A stretch of 64,000 bases of DNA from positions 496,001-560,000 of the forward strand of contig NZ_BMVE01000004.1 in the NCBI RefSeq assembly GCF_014650555.1, in the 5' to 3' direction. Made by a program: the position numbers and the translations under genes. The DNA is from Streptomyces goshikiensis (GTDB lineage: Bacteria; Actinomycetota; Actinomycetes; Streptomycetales; Streptomycetaceae). Below, one piece after another: positions 8,443 through 16,420 of the stretch. The notes under the pieces were generated by a model. The model searched no databases. It saw only the letters and a list, made by a program, of their open reading frames with translations, and was not told where the DNA came from. The number at the start of each line of letters is the position of its first letter. Position 1 is the first letter of the stretch.

Positions 8443-9450
8443 TTAGCGGGGGCCGCTGACGAGGCTCCCCTCCATCCCCTTGCTCAGCCCCTCGTGGAGC
8501 ACGAACTCGGGGTCGACCTGCGCCGCCAGGTCGACCCCGGTCTTGGTGTTGCCCCAGCTCTCCGCGTTGCGCAGGTGGAAGTGGACCATCTGCTCGGTGT
8601 ACCGGTCCCAGTCGCGGTGGGCGTACGAGTCGTCCGCCGCGTCCTGGAGCGTCTGGAGGGCGAACCGGTTGGTCGCCTCCAGCAGCTCGAAGGCGGCCGG
8701 CCGGCCCTTCTCCATCGCCCGCACCCATTCGGAGTGCCCGACGGTGACCAGCAGGTCCTCGCCCACCTCGTCCTGGAGGAACTCGACGTCCTCCGGCCCC
8801 TGGACCTTGTTGCCGATCACCTTCAGGCAGACCCCGAAGTCGCGCGCGTACTCCTTGTACTGGCGGTAGACGGAGACGCCCTTGCGGGTCGGTTCGGCGA
8901 CCAGGAAGGTCACGTCGAAGCGGGTGAACATGCCCGACGCGAAGGAGTCGGAGCCGGCCGTCATGTCGACGACGACGTACTCGTCGCGGCCGTCGACCAG
9001 GTGGTTGAGGCAGAGCTCCACCGCCCCGACCTTCGAGTGGTAGCAGGCCACGCCCAGGTCGGACTCGGTGAACGGGCCGGTGGCCATCAGCCGCACGGGT
9101 TCCCCGTCGAGCAGGACCGTGCGCGCGCAGGCCTCGTACACGGGGTTGTCCTCGGAGACCCGCAGCAGGCGCGAGCCGGACCCGGGCGGGGTCGTCTTGA
9201 TCATGGTGTCGGCGGACGCGATGCGGGCGTTGGCGCCGCGCAGGTACTCCTTGATCAGGGGCAGGTGCGCGCCCATGGCGGGCAGCGCGGCGGCCTCGTC
9301 CTCGCCGAGGCCGAGGGCGGCGCCGAGGTGCTGGTTGATGTCGGCGTCCACCGCGACGACAGCGGCTTCATTGGCGGCGAGGTGGCGGATGAAGAGGGAG
9401 GACAGCGTGGTCTTCCCGCTGCCGCCCTTTCCCACGAAAGCGATCTTCAT
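8443..9450 (-). CDS. CooC/MinD-like P-loop ATPase
   Basis: This is a 335-residue SIMIBI-class ATPase. It opens with MKIAFVGKGGSGKTTLSS, a deviant Walker A with the signature lysine, and continues with VVAVDADINQHLGAALGL (switch I-like) and VVVDMTAGSDSFASG (Walker B/switch II region). This order matches CooC-type nickel-insertion ATPases and related ArsA/MinD proteins. No carbon monoxide dehydrogenase or hydrogenase gene is in the window, so the partner is unknown. The ATG at 9450 is fixed by the P-loop position; its ribosome site is weak (GGTGAAC). It is divergent from the Fic-like gene with 109 bases between the starts, so a shared regulatory region is likely. Confidence 0.85.
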   Translation of the reverse strand: MKIAFVGKGGSGKTTLSSLFIRHLAANEAAVVAVDADINQHLGAALGLGEDEAAALPAMGAHLPLIKEYLRGANARIASADTMIKTTPPGSGSRLLRVSEDNPVYEACARTVLLDGEPVRLMATGPFTESDLGVACYHSKVGAVELCLNHLVDGRDEYVVVDMTAGSDSFASGMFTRFDVTFLVAEPTRKGVSVYRQYKEYARDFGVCLKVIGNKVQGPEDVEFLQDEVGEDLLVTVGHSEWVRAMEKGRPAAFELLEATNRFALQTLQDAADDSYAHRDWDRYTEQMVHFHLRNAESWGNTKTGVDLAAQVDPEFVLHEGLSKGMEGSLVSGPR

Positions 9451-9559
9451 GTTCACCAAGCGTAGCGGGTCGGTCGCGGTGAGTGCTCTGGGTGAGTGAA
9501 GAAGACCACTCCAAGGAGGGGTCGGTGGTAGGGGTGCGCAGTGCGTAGGCTCCCTACTT

Positions 9560-10381
9560 ATGAGTAGCGCTTCTGACCCGCTGGCCCCCCTGGGTGCGCT
9601 CCCGGGTGTGGCCGAGTCCGTGGATTCCGTACGCAAGGCCGTGGACCGGGTCTACGGCCACCGGGTCATGCGCCGGCGCAGCGGGGAGATCACCTCGGAG
9701 GCCGCCCTGCGCGGGGCCCGCGGGAGCGCGGCGCTGTCCGGCGCGGACTGGGGGCTGGAGGAGGTGCGCCGCCGGACCGACTTCGGCGCGGAGAGCGAGG
9801 CGCGCGTCGTGGGCGCGGCGCTGCGGCTGACGGCGGAGGCCGGGCAGCTGCTGAGCATCTGGCGCCAGTCGCCGCTACGGGTGCTCGCGCGGCTGCACCT
9901 GGTGGCCTCGGGCACGACCGCCGACGGGGACATCGTGGGCCGCCCCCGCCTGGCGGGGGAGCCGGTCGACGAGCCGCTGGTCGAGCTGCCGCTGCCGAGC
10001 GCTCAGGAGGTCGCGGGCCGTCTGGACGGGCTGTCCCGGCTCATCATCGCGGGAGGTTCCGCCCCGGCGCTGATCACGGCCTCGGTGGTGCACGGCGAAC
10101 TCCTCGCCCTCCGGCCGTTCGGCTCGTACAACGGCCTGGTCGCGCGGGCCGCGGAGCGCATCGTGCTGATCAACAGCGGGCTCGACCCGAAGGCGATCTG
10201 CCCGGCGGAGGTCGGCCACGCGGAGCAGGGCTCGGACGCGTACCTGGCGGCCTTCGAGGGCTATGTCTCCGGCACTCCGGAGGGGATGTCGGCCTGGATC
10301 GCGCACTGCGGCCGGGCGATCGAGCTCGGGGTCCGCGAGTCGACGGCGGTCTGCGAAGCCCTGCAGCGCGGCGCGGCCTGA
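9560..10381 (+). CDS. degenerate Fic-fold protein
   Basis: This is a 273-residue protein. Residues about 170-215 read VVHGELLALRPFGSYNGLVARAAER. They align by eye with the Fic active-site region, in which a helix leads into HPFxxGNGRxxR. Proline, phenylalanine, the Asn-Gly pair and the last arginine are kept. The catalytic histidine is Arg and the central Arg is Leu, so AMP transfer is unlikely. Sequences of this kind are sometimes labelled oxidoreductase, which nothing here supports. A TAGGCT -10 box (9546-9551) ends 8 bases before the ATG, suggesting a leaderless mRNA. An 11-bp terminator hairpin follows at 10398-10429. It is divergent from the CooC-like ATPase. Confidence 0.75.
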   Translation: MSSASDPLAPLGALPGVAESVDSVRKAVDRVYGHRVMRRRSGEITSEAALRGARGSAALSGADWGLEEVRRRTDFGAESEARVVGAALRLTAEAGQLLSIWRQSPLRVLARLHLVASGTTADGDIVGRPRLAGEPVDEPLVELPLPSAQEVAGRLDGLSRLIIAGGSAPALITASVVHGELLALRPFGSYNGLVARAAERIVLINSGLDPKAICPAEVGHAEQGSDAYLAAFEGYVSGTPEGMSAWIAHCGRAIELGVRESTAVCEALQRGAA

Positions 10382-10397
10382 CCCCTGACAACGGGTT

Positions 10398-10429
10398 GCG
10401 GCGACACCGTCCAACTTTGGTGTCGCCGC
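10398..10429 (+). terminator. terminator of the Fic-like gene
   Basis: A perfect 11-bp stem (10398-10408 with 10419-10429) with a 10-base loop starts 17 bases after the stop codon. Confidence 0.75.
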
Positions 10430-10435
10430 TGGCAT

Positions 10436-10654
10436 TCACGTCCAGGTACCAAGCGTCCTCGATATATGCCCATCAGGTCGGGAACTTTGCCCGTCACCTG
10501 GTGCGGCTGGCCCGTAATCGACGGGTCGACGTCGCGTGGGTGCTCGACGTTCATGCTTCGGTCCGTGGGCCTTACTGCGTTTTAAAGATGATCCTCTCGG
10601 ATGTTCTTTGGTCTCGCGGGCCGTTGACTCCTTTGTACTCCGCTTCCGAGCCAT
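10436..10654 (-). CDS. candidate small basic protein with a TTA codon
   Basis: This is a 72-residue candidate ORF, not recognised. It starts MARKRSTKESTARETKE and is rich in Lys, Arg, Ser and Glu, with no hydrophobic segment. AGGGG lies 7 bases before the ATG at 10654. Codon use is clearly unlike the neighbours: about half of third positions are A or T, including AGA, TCA, AAA and a TTA leucine codon (codon 24, 10583-10585). TTA is read only by the bldA tRNA in streptomycetes. Low G+C content and charged composition suggest either a real, perhaps acquired, regulatory-size gene or decayed sequence. Expression is unproven and no homology is claimed. Confidence 0.35.
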   Translation of the reverse strand: MARKRSTKESTARETKEHPRGSSLKRSKAHGPKHERRAPTRRRPVDYGPAAPGDGQSSRPDGHISRTLGTWT

Positions 10655-10751
10655 GCGGAACCCCTGGCCCCGGTTCTTTACTTTCCAGGACGTTTCCCCC
10701 TGATCCGGACATCGCCGTCTCACCCCCGCCGCCACTGCAACCCACCGCCCT

Positions 10752-10916
10752 TCAGCCTGGCCGGTGCTTGAGGCGCGGTCGGGGTCGAGCCCGCCCCTCC
10801 AGCCTCCCTGGCATTTGCGGCGCGCTGACACACCTGGGTGTGAGGCGCGGTCGGGGCGGAGCCCGCCCCTCCAGCCTCGCCGGCGTTTGAGGCGCGGGTC
10901 CGGGCAGAGCCCGGGA
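10752..10916. repeat. two copies of a dispersed G+C-rich intergenic repeat
   Basis: Two related copies lie at about 10752-10815 and 10841-10916. They share the modules TTGAGGCGCGG/GTGAGGCGCGG, TCGGGGC/TCGGGGT, GAGCCCGCCCCTCCAGCCT and CCGGCGTTTGAGGCGC. A fragment (CCGGTGTTCGAGGCGC) recurs downstream of topA near 30157-30172. Similar elements are common between Streptomyces genes; no function is assigned. The rest of 10655-11069 shows no convincing gene. Confidence 0.6.
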
Positions 10917-11069
10917 AACGGTGAAAGGGCGGGGCGGGGAGAAAGCCCGCGCAGCGGGGGCAGCGATCCGGCGGGCCGACGGGGCGCCGGGCTCGGCCCG
11001 ACGGGCGTCCGGGCCCGAGCCGGGGTCAGGGGCGCCCCGGGCTCGCCCCGCCCCGGCCCGGGCCCGGCG

Positions 11070-11936
11070 TCAGGCCGAGCCGCCGGCCATCGCACGCCGC
11101 CGACTGGCGTACCAAACCAGCCCGGCGGTAGCGGCGGCAGCCCCGACGGCGGCGGCAGCGACCAACGCCGGCCGCCCGCCCATCGAGAACCCCGGCAGCC
11201 GCTGCTTCAACCGCACCGGCCGGTTGAACACCAGCACCGGCCACTCCCGCGCCACCGCCTCCCGCCGCAACGCCCGGTCGGGATTGACCGCGTGCGGATG
11301 CCCCACGGCCTCCAGCATCGGCACGTCCGTGATCGAGTCGCTGTACGCGTAGCACCGCGCCAGGTCGTACCCCTCGGACTCCGCGAGTTCCCGTACGGCT
11401 TCCGCCTTCGTCGGGCCGTAGGCGTAGTACTCGATCTCCCCGGTGAAGCAGCCGTCGTCGCCGACCACCATCCGCGTGGCGACGACCCGGTCCGCGCCGA
11501 GCATCTCCCCGATCGGCTCGACCACTTCCGCGCCGGAGGTCGACACGATCACCACGTCACGGCCCGCCGTGTGGTGGGCCTCGATCAGGGACGCGGCCTC
11601 GTCGTAGATGATCGGGTCGATGAGGTCGTGCAGGGCCTCGGCGACGATCTCGCGCACCTGCTGCACGTTCCACCCCTTGCACAGGGCGGACAGGTACTCC
11701 CGCATCCGTTCCATCTGGTCGTGGTCGGCGCCACCGGCCAGGAAGATGAACTGGGTGTACGCGGTGCGCAGCACGGCCCGGCGGTTGATCAGACCGCCTT
11801 GGTAGAAGGACTTGCTGAACGTCAGAGTGCTCGACTTCGCAATGACCGTCTTGTCCAAGTCGAAGAAGGCTGCGGTACGAGGCGAGGAGTGCGGCAAGGG
11901 CTGGTTTTCCACGCCCCGAGCATATGCGCCCACCAT
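11070..11936 (-). CDS. HAD-IB family phosphatase with C-terminal membrane anchor
   Basis: This is a 288-residue, SerB-like haloacid dehalogenase hydrolase. Motif I is AAFFDLDKTVI (nucleophile Asp plus DxD-type acid). Motif II is VVIVSTSGAEVV, with a lysine in the ERxYGPTKAEA-like region, and motif IV is CYAYSDSITDVPMLEAVG. Near the C-terminus, ALVAAAAVGAAAATAGLVWY forms one membrane span followed by RRR, placing the catalytic domain in the cytoplasm. The natural substrate is unknown. HAD-IB proteins of this kind recur beside the actinobacterial Tad/helicase cluster, which starts just across the divergent spacer. The start is uncertain: ATG 11936 or GTG 11912, neither with a strong ribosome site. 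Confidence 0.85.
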   Translation of the reverse strand: MVGAYARGVENQPLPHSSPRTAAFFDLDKTVIAKSSTLTFSKSFYQGGLINRRAVLRTAYTQFIFLAGGADHDQMERMREYLSALCKGWNVQQVREIVAEALHDLIDPIIYDEAASLIEAHHTAGRDVVIVSTSGAEVVEPIGEMLGADRVVATRMVVGDDGCFTGEIEYYAYGPTKAEAVRELAESEGYDLARCYAYSDSITDVPMLEAVGHPHAVNPDRALRREAVAREWPVLVFNRPVRLKQRLPGFSMGGRPALVAAAAVGAAAATAGLVWYASRRRAMAGGSA

Positions 11937-12059
11937 TCGGCGTAAGGTGTGGCGCGTGGGTTTGCCTGAGAAGGCTCTCGGGTACACCATGGAAGTCACG
12001 GATCGTTCGCGACCGTGCTAACCCGGTCTGGCTCCTCCCCCCCCGAGTCGGACTGTGGG

Positions 12060-12094
12060 GACGACCCCCGCTCTCCCCCCCGGCGGGGGTCGTC
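12060..12094. terminator. strong hairpin inside a divergent spacer
   Basis: A perfect 12-bp stem (12060-12071 with 12083-12094) with an 11-base loop looks like a Streptomyces terminator. It lies upstream of both flanking genes. It therefore cannot terminate either of them, and implies a short transcript or an attenuator within 11937-12388. A second inverted repeat pairs 12189-12199 with 12244-12254. Confidence 0.6.
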
Positions 12095-12260
12095 GCATGT
12101 CCGGACGCGGTTTGCGTCCTCTGCCTTCGGCCCTTGGTGACCATCTCCCCGGCCCTCCTCTTCGTGGGCCCGCGTGCCGCAGGCCCTTCACCCCGTCAGA
12201 CGCGTGACGCTCCGTAGTTGTTCCGGCGCGCTCTGGAACTCACCTGACGGGGTGGCGAAG

Positions 12261-12287
12261 TTATTCACAACGGCAGGGTTGTCCACA
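12261..12287 (+). promoter_or_regulatory. pair of DnaA-box-like sites before the Tad operon
   Basis: TTATTCACA (12261-12269) and TTGTCCACA (12279-12287) are in direct orientation, 18 bases start to start. The second equals the preferred Streptomyces DnaA box. They lie about 100-130 bases upstream of the first Tad gene. Occupancy by DnaA is inferred only. Confidence 0.5.
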
Positions 12288-12388
12288 GTTTTCGGGCAAG
12301 ATCCACTTGTTTTTCCGGATCCCGTCACCGTGATTCCAGCCGCGAAGTCCGCGGCCTTCGGATTTGCGGTGAGAAGGGGGCGGAGATC

Positions 12389-13582
12389 GTGGCTGGATCG
12401 AAGTCGTGTGAAGCACCGGAGCGCGTGCTCGTCGGTGGAGGCGGGAGGCCGGCCCGTGCGGTCGGCGCCGGGGCGGCGGGCGGGCGGCCGCTGATCATCA
12501 CCGAGGACCCCTTGCTGCTCGATGACCTGCTGCGGCTCTGCGCCGCCGCGGGCGCCGAGCCGCATGTGCGCCACTCGATGCCCGAGCAAAGCGGTACCGG
12601 CGGTGCGGGGGGTGCCGAAGAGGTGCGCGGGGGAGTCGGCTGGGAGTGCGCGCCGCTCGTGCTCGTCGGGGACGACGCCGCCCGGAGGGTCCGCGGTGCG
12701 CCCCGCCGGGACGGCGTGTTCCTCGTCGGCCGGGAGCTGGACGATCCCCTGGTGTGGCAGCGGGCGGTGGAGATCGGCGCCGAGGAGGTGCTGCGGCTCC
12801 CCGACGCCGAGAGCCGGCTCGTCGACCGCATCGCCGATGTGGTGGAAGGCGCCGGGAAGCCGGCCCTCGCCGTCGGGGTGATCGGCGGCAGCGGCGGGGC
12901 CGGCGCTTCAACGCTCGCCTGCGCCCTCGCGATCCGGGCGGCCCGGGCCGGCGAGCGGACCATCCTCATCGACGGCGACCCGCTCGGCGGCGGCATGGAT
13001 GTCCTGCTGGGCGGCGAGGGCGCCGAGGGGCTGCGCTGGCCGGACTTCGCCGGGTCGCGGGGCCGGGTCGGCGCCGGAGCGCTGGAGGAGTCCCTGCCCG
13101 AGCTGCACGCGCTGCGGGTGCTCAGCTGGGACCGGGGGGAGCGGGTGGTGGTGCCGCCCGCCGCGATGCGGTCGGTGCTCGCCGCCGCCCGCCGCCGGGG
13201 CGGGGTCGTGGTGGTGGACCTGCCGCGCCGGGTCGATGAGGCCGTGGCCGAGGTGCTGGCCCAGCTGGACCTGGTGCTGATGGTGGTGCCGGGCGAGTTG
13301 CGGTCGGTGGCCGCGGCGGGCCGCGTCGCCGCCGGGGTGCGGATGGTCGCCCGGGACGTCCGCGTCGTCGTACGGGGCCGCTGCCCCGGCGGGCTCGATG
13401 CCGAGACGGTGGCCGGGCTGCTGGGCGTTCCGCTGGCCGGCGAGGTCCCGGTCGAGCTGGGACTGCCCGGGCGGGTGGCCGAGGGGGAACCGCCGGGTGC
13501 GCAGCGGCGCGGCGCGCTGGCCCGGTTCTGCGACGGCTTCTGGCAGCGGGCGCTCGGCGCCGCCCCGGGGGTGCCGGCATGA
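12389..13582 (+). CDS. CpaE-like ATPase, first gene of the Tad operon
   Basis: This is a 397-residue protein of the actinobacterial helicase/secretion-neighbourhood CpaE-like family. The N-terminal half is a receiver-like domain without clear phosphorylation residues (PLIITEDPLLLDDLLRL, VFLVGRELDD). The C-terminal half is a MinD/ParA-type ATPase with a deviant Walker A, GVIGGSGGAGASTLACALA, followed by TILIDGDPLGGGMDVLLGG and VVVVDLPRRVDEAV. CpaE-type proteins localise Tad machinery at cell poles or specific sites. The GTG at 12389 follows CGGAG. The 3' end overlaps the tadA start by 4 bases (ATGA), so translation is coupled. Of the two ATPase genes in the operon, this one has the N-terminal regulatory domain. 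Confidence 0.88.
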   Translation: MAGSKSCEAPERVLVGGGGRPARAVGAGAAGGRPLIITEDPLLLDDLLRLCAAAGAEPHVRHSMPEQSGTGGAGGAEEVRGGVGWECAPLVLVGDDAARRVRGAPRRDGVFLVGRELDDPLVWQRAVEIGAEEVLRLPDAESRLVDRIADVVEGAGKPALAVGVIGGSGGAGASTLACALAIRAARAGERTILIDGDPLGGGMDVLLGGEGAEGLRWPDFAGSRGRVGAGALEESLPELHALRVLSWDRGERVVVPPAAMRSVLAAARRRGGVVVVDLPRRVDEAVAEVLAQLDLVLMVVPGELRSVAAAGRVAAGVRMVARDVRVVVRGRCPGGLDAETVAGLLGVPLAGEVPVELGLPGRVAEGEPPGAQRRGALARFCDGFWQRALGAAPGVPA

Positions 13583-14727
13583 GCGCGGTACTGCTGGACG
13601 CGGTGCGCCAGCGGCTCGCCGAGAGCGGCGCGGAGCCGACTCCGGCGAGGGTCGCGGCCGCCCTGCGGGCCCAGGGCCGGCTGCTCGGTGATGCGGAAGT
13701 GCTGGGCGTGGCAGCCGAGTTACGGTCCGAGCTGGTGGGAGCGGGCCCGCTGGAGGCGCTGCTCGCCGATCCGGAAGTCACCGATGTGCTGGTGGCGGCC
13801 CCGGACCGGGTGTGGGTGGACCGCGGCGGGGGGCTGGAGCTTACCGGGGTGACCTTCCGGGACGCCGAGGCCGTGCGCAGGCTCGCCCAGCGGCTCGCCG
13901 CCGTCGCGGGACGGCGGCTGGATGACGCCCGGCCGTGGGTGGACGCCCGGATGCCGGACGGAACCAGGCTCCACGCGGTCCTGCCGCCGGTCGCGGTCGG
14001 CTCGACCTGCCTGTCCCTGCGGGTGGTGCGGCCCCGGGCGTTCACGCTGGAGGAGCTGGTCGCCGCCGGGACGCTGCCGCCCGGTGGGCAGAAACTGCTC
14101 CGGGCGATGGTGGAGGCCCGGCTGTCGTTCCTCGTCTCCGGAGGTACCGGGACGGGCAAGACGACCCTGCTCAGTGCCCTGTTGGGGCTGGTGGGCCCGG
14201 CGGAGCGGATCGTACTGGCCGAGGATTCGGCCGAGTTGCGCCCCGATCACCCGCATGTGGTGCGGCTGGAGACGAGGCCGGCCAACCAGGAGGGCGCGGG
14301 CCTGGTCACGCTGGCCGATCTGGTCCGGCAGGCGCTGCGGATGCGGCCGGACCGGCTCGTCGTCGGCGAGGTCCGGGGCGCCGAAGTGGCCACGCTGCTG
14401 GCCGCGTTGAACACCGGGCACGAAGGCGGCTGCGGCACCGTGCACGCGAATGCGGCCGCGCATGTCCCGGCCCGCTTGGAGGCGCTCGGGACGGCCGCCG
14501 GGCTCGACCGGGCCTCCCTGCACAGCCAGTTGGCGGCCGCGCTGAACCTGGTGGTGCATCTCGTCCGGGACCGGGACGGGCGCCGCCGCGTCGCCGAGGT
14601 GCACGTACTGGAGCGGGATCCGGCGGGGCTGGTCGTCACGGTGCCCGCACTGCGCTGGGCGGCGTGCGGGTTCGTGCGGGAGCGCGGCTGGGAGCGGCTG
14701 GATCCGCTGATGGGCGGTGCGCGGTGA
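13579..14727 (+). CDS. tadA: TadA/CpaF-type secretion ATPase (contains a TTA codon)
   Basis: This is a 382-residue hexameric secretion ATPase of the type II/IV superfamily, expected to power pilus or pseudopilus assembly at the membrane. Visible are the Walker A SGGTGTGKTTLL (Lys194), the Asp box IVLAEDSAEL, Walker B LRMRPDRLVVGEVRGAE, and the His box GHEGGCGTVHANAA. The protein is shorter than CpaF of proteobacteria but complete for the actinobacterial family. Codon 48 (13720-13722, within AAELRSEL) is TTA, which should make translation depend on the bldA leucyl-tRNA. The ATG overlaps the cpaE-like stop codon and the gene overlaps tadB by 4 bases. Confidence 0.93.
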   Translation: MSAVLLDAVRQRLAESGAEPTPARVAAALRAQGRLLGDAEVLGVAAELRSELVGAGPLEALLADPEVTDVLVAAPDRVWVDRGGGLELTGVTFRDAEAVRRLAQRLAAVAGRRLDDARPWVDARMPDGTRLHAVLPPVAVGSTCLSLRVVRPRAFTLEELVAAGTLPPGGQKLLRAMVEARLSFLVSGGTGTGKTTLLSALLGLVGPAERIVLAEDSAELRPDHPHVVRLETRPANQEGAGLVTLADLVRQALRMRPDRLVVGEVRGAEVATLLAALNTGHEGGCGTVHANAAAHVPARLEALGTAAGLDRASLHSQLAAALNLVVHLVRDRDGRRRVAEVHVLERDPAGLVVTVPALRWAACGFVRERGWERLDPLMGGAR

Positions 14728-15608
14728 ACGCCGGGGCGGTGTCTGGGGTGCCGGTGTTCGCAGCGGTGCTGTGCGCCGGGGCGGCGGCCTGGGTGCTGGC
14801 CGGGGGCGGCCGGGTGTCCCGGCGGGCCCGGGTGGTGCTGGCCGGCGGCGGGCCCGTGGTGCCCGGCGGGCCGGTGCGCTGGGAGCGGCTGGTGGTCGGG
14901 GTCCGGGTGCGGGCGGCGGAGCGGCGCGAGTGGGCTTGCCCGGCGGTCGGGCTGCTGGTCGCACTGTTGGGCGGCTCGGTGATCCCGGCAGTGTTGGGTG
15001 CGGCGGCCGTACCGCTGGTGCGGCGGTGGCTGCGGGTCCGGGACCGGGAGCGCGCGAGGGCGGCCCGGGCGGCGGAGGTGGTGGCCCTGTGCGGGGCGGC
15101 GGTCGGTGAGCTGCGGGCCGGAGCCCAGCCCGGGCAGGCGCTGACCGCGGCGATACGGCGTACGGCTGCGGGGCCCGGCGGTCCGGGCGCTGCGGAGGCC
15201 GCGGTGCTGGCCGCGGCGGCGTTCGGCGGGGATGTGCCGGGCGCGCTGCGGCTGGCGGCCCGGGAGCCGGGAGCCGAGGGGCTGGCCGGGATGGCGGCCT
15301 GCTGGCGGGTCTCCGTGGACGGCGGCGCCGGGCTGGAGGCCGGGCTCGACCGGCTGGAGGGGGCGCTGCGGGCCGAGCGGGACCGGCGGGAGTCGCTGCG
15401 GGCCCAGCTGGCCGGAGCCCGTTCGACGGCGGTGGTGCTGGCCCTGCTTCCGCTGGTGGGCCTGCTGATCGGTACCGGGCTCGGGGCGGACCCGCTGCGG
15501 GTGCTGCTGCACACGCCGGTCGGGTGGGGCTGCCTGGCCGTGGGAGGGGCGCTGGAGGCGCTGGGGCTGCTGTGGTGCCGGCGGATCGTACGGGCGGGGG
15601 AGTGGTGA
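14724..15608 (+). CDS. tadB: TadB-like type II secretion F domain protein
   Basis: This is a 294-residue inner-membrane platform protein. It has hydrophobic segments near the N-terminus (VFAAVLCAGAAAWVLAG), around 75-100 and two near the C-terminus (VVLALLPLVGLLIGTGLG, WGCLAVGGALEALGLLW). Between them is a helical GspF/T2SSF domain (VVALCGAAVGELRAGAQPG, LEAGLDRLEGALRAERDRR). The GTG at 14724 overlaps the tadA stop codon (GTGA), and the TGA overlaps the tadC ATG (TGATG). Together with TadC it should form the membrane platform on which TadA acts. Codon use matches the operon. Confidence 0.88.
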   Translation: MNAGAVSGVPVFAAVLCAGAAAWVLAGGGRVSRRARVVLAGGGPVVPGGPVRWERLVVGVRVRAAERREWACPAVGLLVALLGGSVIPAVLGAAAVPLVRRWLRVRDRERARAARAAEVVALCGAAVGELRAGAQPGQALTAAIRRTAAGPGGPGAAEAAVLAAAAFGGDVPGALRLAAREPGAEGLAGMAACWRVSVDGGAGLEAGLDRLEGALRAERDRRESLRAQLAGARSTAVVLALLPLVGLLIGTGLGADPLRVLLHTPVGWGCLAVGGALEALGLLWCRRIVRAGEW

Positions 15609-16384
15609 TGGGCGGGTTCGCGATCCACAGGCTGGGGATGGCGCTGTGCCTCGCGGTGGCGGCGCTGTGCGCGGGGTCGGCGGTGGCCGCCCGGGTGCGG
15701 GAGCGGACCGTCCGGCGCCGGATCGGGTCCCTGCTGGCGGCGGCGCCGGTGCGGCGCGGGCCGGTGGTGGGGGCGCGGATACGGGGCGTGGTGCGGGCCT
15801 GGGCCTGGCCGGCCGGGGCGCTGCTGGCGGGCTGGGTGCTGGTCGGCGGTGCGGCGGGGGTGCTGACCGGCTGCGGGGCGGCGTTCGGGGCGTGGCGCTG
15901 GCTGAGCCGGGCGCGACCGCCGGCCGGGGTGGACCCGAAGGAGGCGGAGCGTCAGCTGCCGTTCGCCGCCGATCTGTTGGCCGCCTGTCTGGTGGCCGGG
16001 GCGGGTCCGGTGGAGGCGGCCGAGGTGGTGGGGGAGTCGCTGGGCGGCCCGGTGGGCGAGCGGCTGGCCCTGGCCGGGGCGGAGCTCCGGCTCGGCGGCG
16101 AACCGGGCGCAGCGTGGGGGAGGTTGGCGGAGATACCGGGCGCGCGGGGGCTGGCGGAATGCCTGGAGCGGGCGGCCCGCACCGGGGCGCCCTCGGCGGA
16201 GCCGGTCTCGCGGATGGCGGCGGCCCTGCGGGAGGACCGGACCCGGCAGGCGGGAGCCCGCGCCCAGCGGGCGGCCGTGCTCGTCACCGCGCCGGTGGGC
16301 CTGTGTTTCCTTCCCGCCTTTCTCGCGGTGGGGGTGGCTCCGGTGGTGATCGGAATGGCCTCAGGACTTCTCTCTCGTACCTGA
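15608..16384 (+). CDS. tadC: TadC-like type II secretion F domain protein
   Basis: This is a 258-residue second platform protein. Membrane segments are at about 5-25 (LGMALCLAVAALCAGSAVAA), about 55-90 and the C-terminus (AVLVTAPVGLCFLPAFLAVGV). The T2SSF core includes LPFAADLLAACLVAGAGPVEAAEVVGE-type sequence and ECLERAARTGAPSAEPVSRM. The start ATG shares bases with the tadB stop. The gene ends 36 bases before the pilin-like gene, the only gap in the operon. Confidence 0.88.
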   Translation: MGGFAIHRLGMALCLAVAALCAGSAVAARVRERTVRRRIGSLLAAAPVRRGPVVGARIRGVVRAWAWPAGALLAGWVLVGGAAGVLTGCGAAFGAWRWLSRARPPAGVDPKEAERQLPFAADLLAACLVAGAGPVEAAEVVGESLGGPVGERLALAGAELRLGGEPGAAWGRLAEIPGARGLAECLERAARTGAPSAEPVSRMAAALREDRTRQAGARAQRAAVLVTAPVGLCFLPAFLAVGVAPVVIGMASGLLSRT

Positions 16385-16420
16385 AATCACATCAAGAACA
16401 TAAACCGACTGGAGGTTGAC

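Noticed and set aside
10655..11095. Upstream extension of the small minus-strand ORF into the repeat region
   Set aside because: The extension is translated repeat DNA with a Pro/Arg/Gly-rich product. Only the part from ATG 10654 looks gene-like.
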